Source: an uncultured Duganella sp. (GTDB lineage Bacteria; Pseudomonadota; Gammaproteobacteria; Burkholderiales; Burkholderiaceae). From it: a stretch of DNA of 9,128 bases. A model generated the notes under the pieces. It made no database searches, was not told the DNA's origin, and worked only from the letters and a program-made list of their open reading frames with translations. Both the position numbers and the translations under genes were made by a program. Shown here piece by piece: positions 1 to 6,020 of the stretch. The stretch lies in NCBI GenBank assembly GCA_946482335.1, contig CAMLRG010000215.1:1-9128 (forward strand). The letters are read 5' to 3'. The stretch's first letter is position 1, and each line of letters begins with the position of its first letter.

Positions 1-21
1 GACATTTGCGCAGCAAATGTC
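1..21. repeat. Short perfect hairpin, possible REP-like intergenic element
   Basis: Positions 1-9 (GACATTTGC) are the exact reverse complement of 13-21 (GCAAATGTC), with a 3-nt loop at 10-12. The right arm is followed by CGG, so the stem may continue leftward outside the window. It lies 25 bp beyond the peptidase stop codon, so it could help end that transcript. Any U-tract on the minus strand would fall outside the window and cannot be seen. The adjoining motif at 33-43 (CTGACCCCGAC) reminds me of GGGGTCAG-type dispersed intergenic repeats in Oxalobacteraceae. That link is from memory and is an inference. Confidence 0.5.
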
Positions 22-46
22 CGGTTGCCAGAGCTGACCCCGACTT

Positions 47-1348
47 TTATCGTGTTAGGCGGTACAGCAGCACCGCGGTGCGCACCGCGCCCTGCTCGAT
101 CGAGCGCACATCCAGATCCTCGCCCGGCGCATGGGCGCCCTTGCCGGTGGCGCCCAGGCCATCCAGACTGTCGACATACGGCGCGACGAATTGCACGTCG
201 CCGGCGCCGCGCAAACCCGGCGGCAAGGCGGCAATCGGGCCCAGGCCGGCATCGGCGCTGGCTTTCGAATACAGCTCCAGCACTTTCAGATTACCGGCCG
301 TGGGCGCCATCGGCGGATAGCCGTCGCGGAAGCTGATCGTGGCGCTGGTGCCCGGCAGGCTTTGCGCCACAATGGCGCGCATGCGGGCACGGGCCTGTTC
401 GCCCTGCTCCGGCGTCAGGAAGCGCAGGTCGCCTTTCACCACGGCGCTGTTGGCAATCACATTGCTCTTGCCGAAGGCGCTGCCCTTGGCGCTCACGTCG
501 TCGTAAGCGACTTCGGTGCCGCCCAGGATCACGCCGGGGTTGTAGGTCAGGTTGGGCTCCTGCAATTGCTGGCGGAAGGCGTCCAGGATGCGTGCCGTCT
601 CGTACACCGCGCCATAGCCCGCCGTGGCGTTGAAGATGCCGGAGGAGTGGCCTTGCTTGCCCTTCACCTCCAGCTGCCATGAGGTCGACGAGCGGCGGCC
701 GATGGTGCCGGTAGCCTTGCCCTGCTCGTCCAGCACCGTGCCCTCGAAGGCCAGCGCGACGTCGCTGCGCTTGGCCAGGTTGACCATGTCGCGGCGCGAG
801 ATCTCTTTCGGCTCGCCGGCATTCTCTTCGTCGCCGGTGAAGATCACACTGATGGTGGTGTTGTCCAGCGCGCCGGCGGCGTGCAGCGCGCGCAGCGCTT
901 CGATGATGATGACGTCGCCACCCTTCATGTCGTTGACGCCCTGGCCGCGCGCGCGGTCGCCCTCTCGCTGCCAGCGCTGCATCGGCGCATCGGCTTCGAA
1001 TACGGTGTCGAGGTGGCCGATCAGCAGCACACGCTTGCCTTGCTTGCCTTCGCGGGTTGCGACCAGGTGGCCGGCGCGCCGCATTTCCTTCGGCATGTCG
1101 ACCCATTGCGTCCTGAACCCGAGCTTGTCGAATTCGGCGCGGAACAGCTTGCCCACGTCGCGCACGCCCTGATGGTTCATGGTGCCGCTGTTGATGTTGA
1201 CCGATTTTTCCAGCAGCTCCAGTGCTTTCGGCGCATTGGCCTTGACCAGGGCGACGATGCGTTCTTCTTCCGGCGACAGCGATTGCGCCGCGGCGCCTCC
1301 CATCAATCCAGCGGCAAGCAGCGAAACGAACAGGCGGGTCAAGCGCAT
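47..1348 (-). CDS. Secreted M20 family zinc peptidase, carboxypeptidase G2 (glutamate carboxypeptidase) type
   Basis: Predicted 433-aa zinc exopeptidase exported to the periplasm; the family removes C-terminal residues, typically glutamate, from peptides or folate-like conjugates. A signal peptide spans residues 1-21 (MRLTR, a hydrophobic stretch, cleavage near GGAAA/Q). The M20 metal site is complete: H112 in GHLDTVF, bridging D140 in GVNDMKGG, catalytic E174 and ligand E175 in TGDEE, E202 in AFEG, and H406 in GAHAPGE. The spacing closely follows Pseudomonas carboxypeptidase G2. The dimerisation (lid) domain is about residues 217-335 and includes GHSSG (H234). Length is normal for the family. 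I chose the ATG at 1348 over the in-frame ATG at 1357 because AGGAGG (1358-1363) touches the latter and lies 9 nt from the former. It is divergent from the DUF72 gene across 52 bp. Substrate is unknown; an M20 aminoacylase-like role is the alternative. Confidence 0.9.
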   Translation of the reverse strand: MRLTRLFVSLLAAGLMGGAAAQSLSPEEERIVALVKANAPKALELLEKSVNINSGTMNHQGVRDVGKLFRAEFDKLGFRTQWVDMPKEMRRAGHLVATREGKQGKRVLLIGHLDTVFEADAPMQRWQREGDRARGQGVNDMKGGDVIIIEALRALHAAGALDNTTISVIFTGDEENAGEPKEISRRDMVNLAKRSDVALAFEGTVLDEQGKATGTIGRRSSTSWQLEVKGKQGHSSGIFNATAGYGAVYETARILDAFRQQLQEPNLTYNPGVILGGTEVAYDDVSAKGSAFGKSNVIANSAVVKGDLRFLTPEQGEQARARMRAIVAQSLPGTSATISFRDGYPPMAPTAGNLKVLELYSKASADAGLGPIAALPPGLRGAGDVQFVAPYVDSLDGLGATGKGAHAPGEDLDVRSIEQGAVRTAVLLYRLTR

Positions 1349-1357
1349 TTCTGGCAT

Positions 1358-1363
1358 CCTCCT
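1358..1363 (-). promoter_or_regulatory. Strong Shine-Dalgarno (AGGAGG) of the peptidase gene, deciding its start
   Basis: On the minus strand AGGAGG is immediately followed by an in-frame ATG (1357-1355), which leaves zero spacing. Nine nucleotides separate it from the next in-frame ATG (1348-1346). Only the second is a normal initiation distance, so the protein should begin MRLTRLF, which also gives a cleaner signal peptide n-region. Confidence 0.75.
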
Positions 1364-1400
1364 AAAAAGTGTGTCCGCAACTTTACTACGGAATACTCAA

Positions 1401-2141
1401 ATGAACATCCGTGTCGGCATTGGCGGCTGGGATTTTCCGCCTTGGCGCGAAACCTTCTATCCGCCCGAAGTCCCGCTCAAGCGCGCGCTCGAATACGCGA
1501 GCAGCGTGCTGACCAGCATCGAAATCAACGGCACCTTCTACCGCAACGCCAAGCCCGAACACTTTGCCGACTGGGCGGCGCGCACGCCGGACGGCTTCGT
1601 CTTCGCGCTGAAGGCGTCGCGCTACGCCACCAACCGCAAGGTGCTGGGCGAGGCGGGCGAGTCGATCCAGCGCTTCATGGACAGCGGCCTGGCGGAGCTG
1701 GGCGACAAGCTCGGCCCCATCCTGTGGCAATTGGCCGCCACCAAGCGCTTTGATCCGGACGACCTGGAAGCCTTCTTCAAGCTGCTGCCGAAGAAGCTGG
1801 GCAAACGCAAGCTGCGCCATGTGCTGGATGCCCGCCACGAGAGCTTCATGTGCCAGGAATACCTGGCGCTGGCGCGCAAGCATCGGGTGGCGACCGTGAT
1901 CACGGACTCGCCGAAATTCCCCAACTTCACGGAAGTCACCGGCGACTTCGTCTATGCCCGGCTGATGGATGCGCGCAGCGAGGTGGCCACCGGCTACACG
2001 CGGCCGGCGTTGAAGAAATGGGCGGCGCAGGCGCGGGAATGGACGGACGGCGGCAAGCGCGACGTCTTCGTCTATTTCATCAACGGCGCCAAGGAGCGCG
2101 CGCCGGCGGCGGCGCAGCAATTGCTGAAGAACTTCGGCTAG
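1401..2141 (+). CDS. DUF72 domain protein (YecE-like)
   Basis: A 246-aa cytoplasmic protein of the DUF72/YecE family, which has a TIM-barrel-like fold and no firmly established biochemical function. Family hallmarks are present: the N-terminal GIGGWDFPPWRETFYP segment (about 6-21), the SIEINGTFYR segment (about 38-47), and TPDGFVFALKASRYATN (about 60-76). Later come the HVLDARHESF strand, the VITDSPKFPNF segment, and a C-terminal VFVYFINGAKERAPAAAQQL helix, which resembles the usual 'FNN...A..NA..L' ending. No signal peptide or membrane segment is present. The start is ATG 1401 with GGA (1390-1392) 8 nt upstream; the frame is open further upstream, but no better start with a ribosome site is seen. 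It is divergent from the peptidase gene, and its TAG stop shares a CTAG with the stop of the convergent fbpC. Confidence 0.9.
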   Translation: MNIRVGIGGWDFPPWRETFYPPEVPLKRALEYASSVLTSIEINGTFYRNAKPEHFADWAARTPDGFVFALKASRYATNRKVLGEAGESIQRFMDSGLAELGDKLGPILWQLAATKRFDPDDLEAFFKLLPKKLGKRKLRHVLDARHESFMCQEYLALARKHRVATVITDSPKFPNFTEVTGDFVYARLMDARSEVATGYTRPALKKWAAQAREWTDGGKRDVFVYFINGAKERAPAAAQQLLKNFG

Positions 2142-3166
2142 TCGCCGAACGCCACCACATGTTCGGCCGCCAGCACGATGCCGATGCGCTCGCCCAGCGC
2201 GTGGTTATGGTGGCTGGGCACCAGCGACAGCACCTGCGCGCCGCTGGCCAGGCGCAGCGTGTACAGGAACTCGGCGCCGCGGAACGCCTTGGCCACCACC
2301 TCGGCCTGCAGGGTGCTGGCGTCGTCGTGCAGCACGTCGTCCGGCCGCAGCAGCACCTGGACCCGCTGCCCCGGCGCGCCGGCCGCCCCCAGTGCGGGCA
2401 GGCAGCCCAGCTCGATCCGGATGCGCCCGTCGCCCTGCACTTCGCCCGGCAGGAACACGCCCTGCCCGACAAAGTCGGCCACGAAGCGGCTGGCGGGGCG
2501 GTGGTACAGGTTGTAGGGGGTGTCCCATTGCTGGATGCGCCCCTCGTCCATCACCCCGACCTGGTCGGCAAAGGCAAAGGCTTCGTTCTGGTCATGCGTC
2601 ACCAGGATCGCGCTCACGCCCTCGGCGCGCAGGATGCTGCGCACTTCCAGCGCCAGGCGCTCGCGCAGGTCGACATCGAGGTTGGAAAAGGGCTCGTCCA
2701 GCAAGAGCATGCGGGGGCGCGGCGCCAGCGCTCGCGCCAGGGCGACGCGCTGCTGCTGTCCGCCGGACAGCTCGTGCGGATAGCGCCCGCCCTGTCCGGC
2801 CAGGCCCACCGTCGCGAGCAGGGAAGCGACGCGCGCCGGCCGTTCGCCGCGCCCCAGGCCGAAACCGATATTCTCGGCCACGCTCAAATGGGGAAACAGC
2901 GCGTAATCCTGGAACACCATGCCGATGCGGCGCTTTTCGGGCGGCACGTGCAGTCCGGGCCGCGCAACGATTTCGCCCGCCAGCGCGATGCTGCCCTCCG
3001 CCACCGGCTCGAAGCCGGCGATGCAGCGCAGCACCGTGGTCTTGCCGCAGCCCGATGGGCCGAGCAGGCAGGCGATGCTGCCCGGCGCCAGTTGCAGCGA
3101 CAGGCGGTCCACCACCTTGTGGCTGCCGAATGCGAAAGAGATGTGCTGCAAGTCGAGAATTGGCAT
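2138..3166 (-). CDS. fbpC: Ferric iron ABC importer, ATP-binding protein
   Basis: A 342-aa ABC ATPase that powers iron(III) import through the FbpB permease. Motifs in order: Walker A GPSGCGKT (36-43), Q-loop Q86 in VFQDYALFPHLSVAENI, signature LSGGQ (133-137), Walker B LLLDEP (154-159) followed by FSNLD, and switch histidine H191 in VTHDQNEA. A TOBE-like C-terminal regulatory domain spans about 235-340. The DYALFPHLSVAENI segment and the TOBE tail place it in the FbpC/PotA/CysA group; the neighbouring fbpB and fbpA point to iron. ATG 3166 is preferred over the TTG at 3175 three codons upstream. No good Shine-Dalgarno lies before either, and the transcript may be leaderless. Divergent from fbpB (40-bp gap); convergent with the DUF72 gene (4-bp overlap). 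Polyamine or other substrates are less likely. Confidence 0.93.
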   Translation of the reverse strand: MPILDLQHISFAFGSHKVVDRLSLQLAPGSIACLLGPSGCGKTTVLRCIAGFEPVAEGSIALAGEIVARPGLHVPPEKRRIGMVFQDYALFPHLSVAENIGFGLGRGERPARVASLLATVGLAGQGGRYPHELSGGQQQRVALARALAPRPRMLLLDEPFSNLDVDLRERLALEVRSILRAEGVSAILVTHDQNEAFAFADQVGVMDEGRIQQWDTPYNLYHRPASRFVADFVGQGVFLPGEVQGDGRIRIELGCLPALGAAGAPGQRVQVLLRPDDVLHDDASTLQAEVVAKAFRGAEFLYTLRLASGAQVLSLVPSHHNHALGERIGIVLAAEHVVAFGD

Positions 3167-3173
3167 AGCCCGC

Positions 3174-3183
3174 AATTATAATT
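3174..3183. promoter_or_regulatory. Symmetric -10 element between fbpC and fbpB (putative bidirectional promoter)
   Basis: AATTATAATT is its own reverse complement, so it contains TATAAT on both strands: 3177-3182 on plus and 3175-3180 on minus. It is the only AT-rich segment in the 40-bp gap between the divergent fbpC and fbpB starts. I find no good -35 hexamer at 16-18 bp in either direction and no extended -10 TG, so promoter activity is inferred from the -10 and its position only. A plus-strand start near 3189 would give fbpB a short leader containing its AGGAG. A minus-strand start near 3168 would leave fbpC essentially leaderless. Confidence 0.4.
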
Positions 3184-3196
3184 CCCCTTTTTACCC

Positions 3197-3201
3197 AGGA
3201 G
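3197..3201 (+). promoter_or_regulatory. Shine-Dalgarno AGGAG fixing a TTG start for fbpB
   Basis: AGGAG lies exactly 5 nt before TTG 3207-3209. The nearest in-frame ATG upstream lies inside the oppositely oriented fbpC gene. Initiation further downstream would cut into the N-terminal cytoplasmic tail and the first membrane helix. The TTG is therefore the best start. Confidence 0.75.
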
Positions 3202-3206
3202 TTACC

Positions 3207-4889
3207 TTGTCCGCCATATCCGCCCACCTGAGCTGGCGCTCGTTCAAGGCGCAACCCGCCATCGTGTGGTGGGCGCTGGCCGTGGCCGTACTGGTGGCGC
3301 TGCCGATCGCCAGCGTGATGGGCCACCTGCTGGCGGGCGAAGGCGGCGAGACCTGGTCGCACCTGGCCGGCACGGTGCTGGCCGGCTACATCGGCAACAC
3401 GCTGCGCCTGTGCGCCGGTGTGGCGCTCGGCACGGTCTTGATCGGCACCGGGGCGGCCTGGCTGGTCACCATGTACCATTTCCCCGGCCGCCGGGTGTTC
3501 GAATGGGCCCTGGTGCTGCCGCTGGCGGTGCCGGCCTACGTCATGGCCTATACCTATACCGACCTGCTGCAGTTCACCGGTCCGATGCAAAGCTGGCTGC
3601 GGGCGGCGACTGGCTGGCAAGGCGGCGAATACTGGTTTCCCGACGTGCGCACCGTGGGCGGGGCGGTGCTGATGTTCGTCTTCGTGCTCTACCCTTATGT
3701 CTACCTGTTGGCGCGCACCGCCTTCCTGGAGCGTGCGGCCGGTGTGCTGGAAGCGGGCCGCTCCCTGGGGCTGGGGCCATGGGCCAACTTCCTGCGCGTG
3801 TCGCTGCCACTGGCACGCCCTGCCATCGCCACCGGCGCGGCACTGGCCCTGATGGAGACGCTGGCCGATTACGGCGCGGTGTCCTATTTTGGCGTGCATA
3901 CCTTCACCACCGGAATCTACCGCGCCTGGTTCTCGCTGGGCGACCGGGTGGCAGCCTCGCAATTGTCGGCCAGCCTGCTCGGCTTCGTCGCCCTGGTGCT
4001 GCTGCTGGAATACCTGGGGCGCGGCAGGGCGCGCTTCCACAATACCGGCCGCCGGCCGGCGCCAAGCGTTCAGCGCCTGCGCGGCGCGCCTGCCTGGATG
4101 GCCAGCCTGGCCTGCCTGCTGCCGCTGGCGTTCGGCTTCCTGCTGCCCGGCGGGGTATTGCTGCACATGGCGCTCACCAGCGGCGACGCCCAGTTCGGGC
4201 CGCGCTTTGTGGAACTGGCGCGCAACAGCTTCGTGCTGGCGGCGCTGACGGCCGGCTGCGCCGTGCTGCTGGCGGTGCTGCTGGCCTATGCGGGGCGCCT
4301 GTCGGCCCATCCCCTGCTGCGGCTGGCCAGCGGCACGGTCGCGCTGGGGTATGCGGTGCCGGGCTCGGTGATCGCGGTCGGGGTGCTGGTGCCGTTGGCC
4401 TGGCTGGACAACCGGCTGGCGCAAGCCGTCGCGGCCATCACCGGCAGCAACCCCGGTTTGCTGCTGACGGGCGGCATCGCGGCCCTGGTGTACGCCTACC
4501 TGGTGCGCTTCCAGACCGTGTCGCTGCGCACCGTACAGGCCAGCCTGGGCAAGATCACGCTGAACATGGATGAAGCGGCGCGCTCGCTGGGCCGCTCGCA
4601 ACTGGGCGTGCTGCGCCGGGTGCACCTGCCGCTGATGCGCGGCAGCCTGCTGACGGCGGCGCTGCTGGTGTTTGTCGACGTGATGAAGGAATTGCCGGCC
4701 ACGCTGGTCATGCGGCCGTTCAATTTCGATACGCTGGCCACCCAGGCCTATACGCTGGCGGCCGATGAACGCCTCACCGAAGCGTCCACCGCCGCCCTGG
4801 CCATCGTGGCCGTCGGCGTGCTGCCGCTGATTGTCCTGTCGCGGCAGATCCGCCTGGGCAGTGCTTACTGCCAGCCGGCGCGGTCGTAA
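3207..4889 (+). CDS. fbpB: Ferric iron ABC importer, fused two-domain permease
   Basis: A 560-aa inner-membrane permease of the FbpB/SfuB type, in which two permease halves are fused in one chain. I count about 12 hydrophobic segments: roughly 19-39, 61-88, 97-121, 146-170, 203-221, 251-270, 296-322, 340-366, 375-400, 412-436, 478-500 and 526-545. Each half carries an EAA-type loop that docks on the ATPase: EAGRSLGLG...PLARP at about 182-204 and EAARSLGRS...LPLMRG at about 456-479. Tryptophan- and glycine-rich periplasmic loops lie between. It starts with TTG behind a strong AGGAG. Length and layout match the family. It is divergent from fbpC and convergent with fbpA, its last 25 bp overlapping the end of fbpA on the other strand. 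Iron specificity rests on the adjacent binding protein. Confidence 0.92.
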   Translation: MSAISAHLSWRSFKAQPAIVWWALAVAVLVALPIASVMGHLLAGEGGETWSHLAGTVLAGYIGNTLRLCAGVALGTVLIGTGAAWLVTMYHFPGRRVFEWALVLPLAVPAYVMAYTYTDLLQFTGPMQSWLRAATGWQGGEYWFPDVRTVGGAVLMFVFVLYPYVYLLARTAFLERAAGVLEAGRSLGLGPWANFLRVSLPLARPAIATGAALALMETLADYGAVSYFGVHTFTTGIYRAWFSLGDRVAASQLSASLLGFVALVLLLEYLGRGRARFHNTGRRPAPSVQRLRGAPAWMASLACLLPLAFGFLLPGGVLLHMALTSGDAQFGPRFVELARNSFVLAALTAGCAVLLAVLLAYAGRLSAHPLLRLASGTVALGYAVPGSVIAVGVLVPLAWLDNRLAQAVAAITGSNPGLLLTGGIAALVYAYLVRFQTVSLRTVQASLGKITLNMDEAARSLGRSQLGVLRRVHLPLMRGSLLTAALLVFVDVMKELPATLVMRPFNFDTLATQAYTLAADERLTEASTAALAIVAVGVLPLIVLSRQIRLGSAYCQPARS

Positions 4890-5872
4890 ATTTTCTGCAC
4901 CGCGGCCTGGTGCCTGGCCAGCTTGTCGACGCCGATGCCGTCCTGTTTGAAGCTGCCCAGCTTGGCCAGCGCCGGATTGGTGGTCTTCACGCCCGCCACC
5001 ACCGGCCACTCGTTGTTACCGTCGGCGAAGTAGACCTGGGCGGTGTCGGATGCCAGGTATTCCAGGAACTTGACCGCCGCATCCTTGTTGGGCGCCGTTT
5101 TCAGCATGCCCGCACCGGAGATGTTGACGTGGGTGCCTTCGCCCTTCTGGTTCGGCCATACCACGCTGACCGATTCCATCACCTTCTTGTCTTCCGGCTT
5201 TTCCGAACGCATCAGGCGCGCCACATAATAGGAATTGACCAGGGCCACGCCGCATTCGCCGGCGCCCACCGCCTTGATCTGGTCGGTGTCGCCGCCTTTC
5301 GGTGCGCGCGCGAAGTTGGCCACCAAGCCCTTGGCCCAGTCGAACACTTTCTGTTCGCCGCCGCGCTCGTACATGGCCGCCCCCAGCGACAGGTTGTAAG
5401 GGTGGGCGCCGGAACGCACGCAGACCTTGCCCTTCAGGCGCGGATTGGCCAGGTCTTCATAGTTCTGCACATCGGCCGCGTTGACGCTCTTGTTGTGCAC
5501 GATGACGCGGGCGCGGGTGGAGAAGGCGTACCAGTCTTTGGTGCGCAGGTTGGCCGGCACGCGCGCATTCAGCACCGCCGACTGTACCGGCGCGAACAGC
5601 TGCAATTCGTCGGCCTTGGCCAGGCGCGCCGCATCCACCGTCAGCAGCACGTCGGCCGGGCTGTTGGCGCCCTCGTTCTTGATGCGCTCCAGCAGCTCGT
5701 TTTCGCCCGCCTCGATGCGGTTGATCTTGATGCCGGTCTGCTTGGTGAAGTTGTCGTACAGCGCCTGGTCGGTCTGGTAGTGGCGCGCCGAATACAGGTT
5801 CAGCACTTGCGCCTGGGCGGCGCCGGCGGCCAGGGTGGCCGCGACCAGGGCGGCGGTTTGCAGCAGCTTCAT
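4865..5872 (-). CDS. fbpA: Ferric iron ABC importer, periplasmic binding protein
   Basis: A 335-aa periplasmic protein that binds ferric iron and delivers it to FbpB. Residues 1-21 form a Sec signal peptide (MKLLQTAALV..., cleavage AQA/Q). The mature protein begins VLNLYSARHYQTD, typical of the FbpA/FutA1 group. Probable iron ligands are H31 and Y32 (ARHY), Y159 (AHPYN) and the tandem Y215-Y216 (NSYYVARL). The Y159 to Y216 spacing of 57 equals that of the FutA1 ligands as I remember them. The start ATG 5872 has GGAG (5882-5885) 9 nt upstream; an in-frame ATG at 5914 would put 14 extra residues before the signal peptide. A Fur-box-like site sits upstream, consistent with derepression in low iron. 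The gene is transcribed toward fbpB and overlaps its 3' end by 25 bp. Confidence 0.94.
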   Translation of the reverse strand: MKLLQTAALVAATLAAGAAQAQVLNLYSARHYQTDQALYDNFTKQTGIKINRIEAGENELLERIKNEGANSPADVLLTVDAARLAKADELQLFAPVQSAVLNARVPANLRTKDWYAFSTRARVIVHNKSVNAADVQNYEDLANPRLKGKVCVRSGAHPYNLSLGAAMYERGGEQKVFDWAKGLVANFARAPKGGDTDQIKAVGAGECGVALVNSYYVARLMRSEKPEDKKVMESVSVVWPNQKGEGTHVNISGAGMLKTAPNKDAAVKFLEYLASDTAQVYFADGNNEWPVVAGVKTTNPALAKLGSFKQDGIGVDKLARHQAAVQKIYDRAGWQ

Positions 5873-5904
5873 GGGGAGATTCTCCAACGATGGGATAAAA
5901 CCAG

Positions 5905-5934
5905 ATGCTAGCAAACAACCAACACCAAATGCAA
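5905..5934 (-). promoter_or_regulatory. Candidate fbpA promoter overlapping the Fur site
   Basis: On the minus strand TTGCAT (5934-5929, 3/6 to the -35 consensus) and TAGCAT (5910-5905, 4/6 to the -10) are 18 bp apart. Transcription would begin about 5898, giving a leader of roughly 25 nt with the GGAG ribosome site. An alternative pairing further downstream (TTGGTT with TTTTAT) is almost as good, so the exact promoter is uncertain. Confidence 0.35.
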
Positions 5935-5946
5935 ACGATTCTCATT
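5928..5946 (-). promoter_or_regulatory. Fur box (ferric uptake regulator operator) upstream of fbpA
   Basis: Minus strand AATGAGAATCGTTTGCATT is an imperfect 19-bp palindrome with outer AATG...CATT and inner AA...TT pairs. Against the 7-1-7 Fur model (TGATAAT-N-ATTATCA), the plus strand at 5930-5944 matches ATTcTCA at 6/7 on the right and 4/7 on the left. It lies 56 bp upstream of the fbpA start and overlaps the candidate -35, as expected for iron-dependent repression. Its centre is about 84 bp upstream of the divergent GH114 gene, so it could also influence that gene. Confidence 0.7.
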
Positions 5947-5959
5947 TTGCCAGGCACGC

Positions 5960-5979
5960 CGTAAGCGGTGCGTAAGCGG
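5960..5979 (+). repeat. Two tandem CGTAAGCGG repeats, 11-bp period
   Basis: CGTAAGCGG occurs at 5960-5968 and again at 5971-5979, one helical turn apart, in the fbpA-GH114 intergenic region. In-phase short direct repeats upstream of a gene are typical of a regulator binding as a tandem on one DNA face. No regulator can be named from the sequence, and a small replication-slippage duplication would look the same. Confidence 0.5.
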
Positions 5980-5997
5980 CAATGCCAAGAATAGGCC

Positions 5998-6013
5998 CCA
6001 TTGACGTCAATGG
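5998..6013. promoter_or_regulatory. Perfect 16-bp palindrome overlapping the GH114 ribosome site, possible operator
   Basis: CCATTGACGTCAATGG is identical to its reverse complement, and its last two bases are the first two of the Shine-Dalgarno GGAG (6012-6015). As DNA it could be an operator for a dimeric regulator; as RNA its centre is too tight to fold simply. No cognate regulator is recognisable. The symmetry itself is certain, the function is inferred. Confidence 0.4.
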
Positions 6014-6020
6014 AGACCGG

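Noticed and set aside
1349..1400. Promoter pair between the peptidase and DUF72 genes
   Set aside because: I looked on both strands and found no -35/-10 combination good enough to report, although promoters must lie in or near this 52-bp gap.
1386..2120. A 244-codon minus-strand frame covering the DUF72 gene
   Set aside because: Arg/Ala/Val-rich product without motifs, no ribosome site, and fully opposite a well-supported conserved gene.
1850..3181. A 443-codon plus-strand frame over the end of DUF72 and all of fbpC
   Set aside because: It bridges two genes of opposite orientation in the wrong frame; the composition is low-complexity and it lacks family motifs.
3160..3182. TTGGCA (3160-3165) as a -35 for the plus-strand TATAAT
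   Set aside because: The spacer would be only 11 bp, too short for a sigma-70 promoter.
2592..5009. An 805-codon open frame on the minus strand across fbpB and part of fbpC
   Set aside because: It lies antisense to fbpB and out of frame with fbpC, is very rich in Gln, Arg, Gly and His with no domain, and is the usual artefact of a high-GC gene's complementary strand.
5875..5885. GGAGA-T-TCTCC inverted repeat over the fbpA Shine-Dalgarno
   Set aside because: Only 5-bp arms with a 1-nt centre, which cannot fold as a hairpin. It arises because the GGAG ribosome site is followed by TCTCC, so chance is the simpler explanation.
4910..5911. A 333-codon plus-strand frame opposite fbpA
   Set aside because: It mirrors fbpA codon by codon in a complementary frame, with a Gly/Val/Gln/Arg-rich product and no domain. 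fbpA itself is unmistakable.
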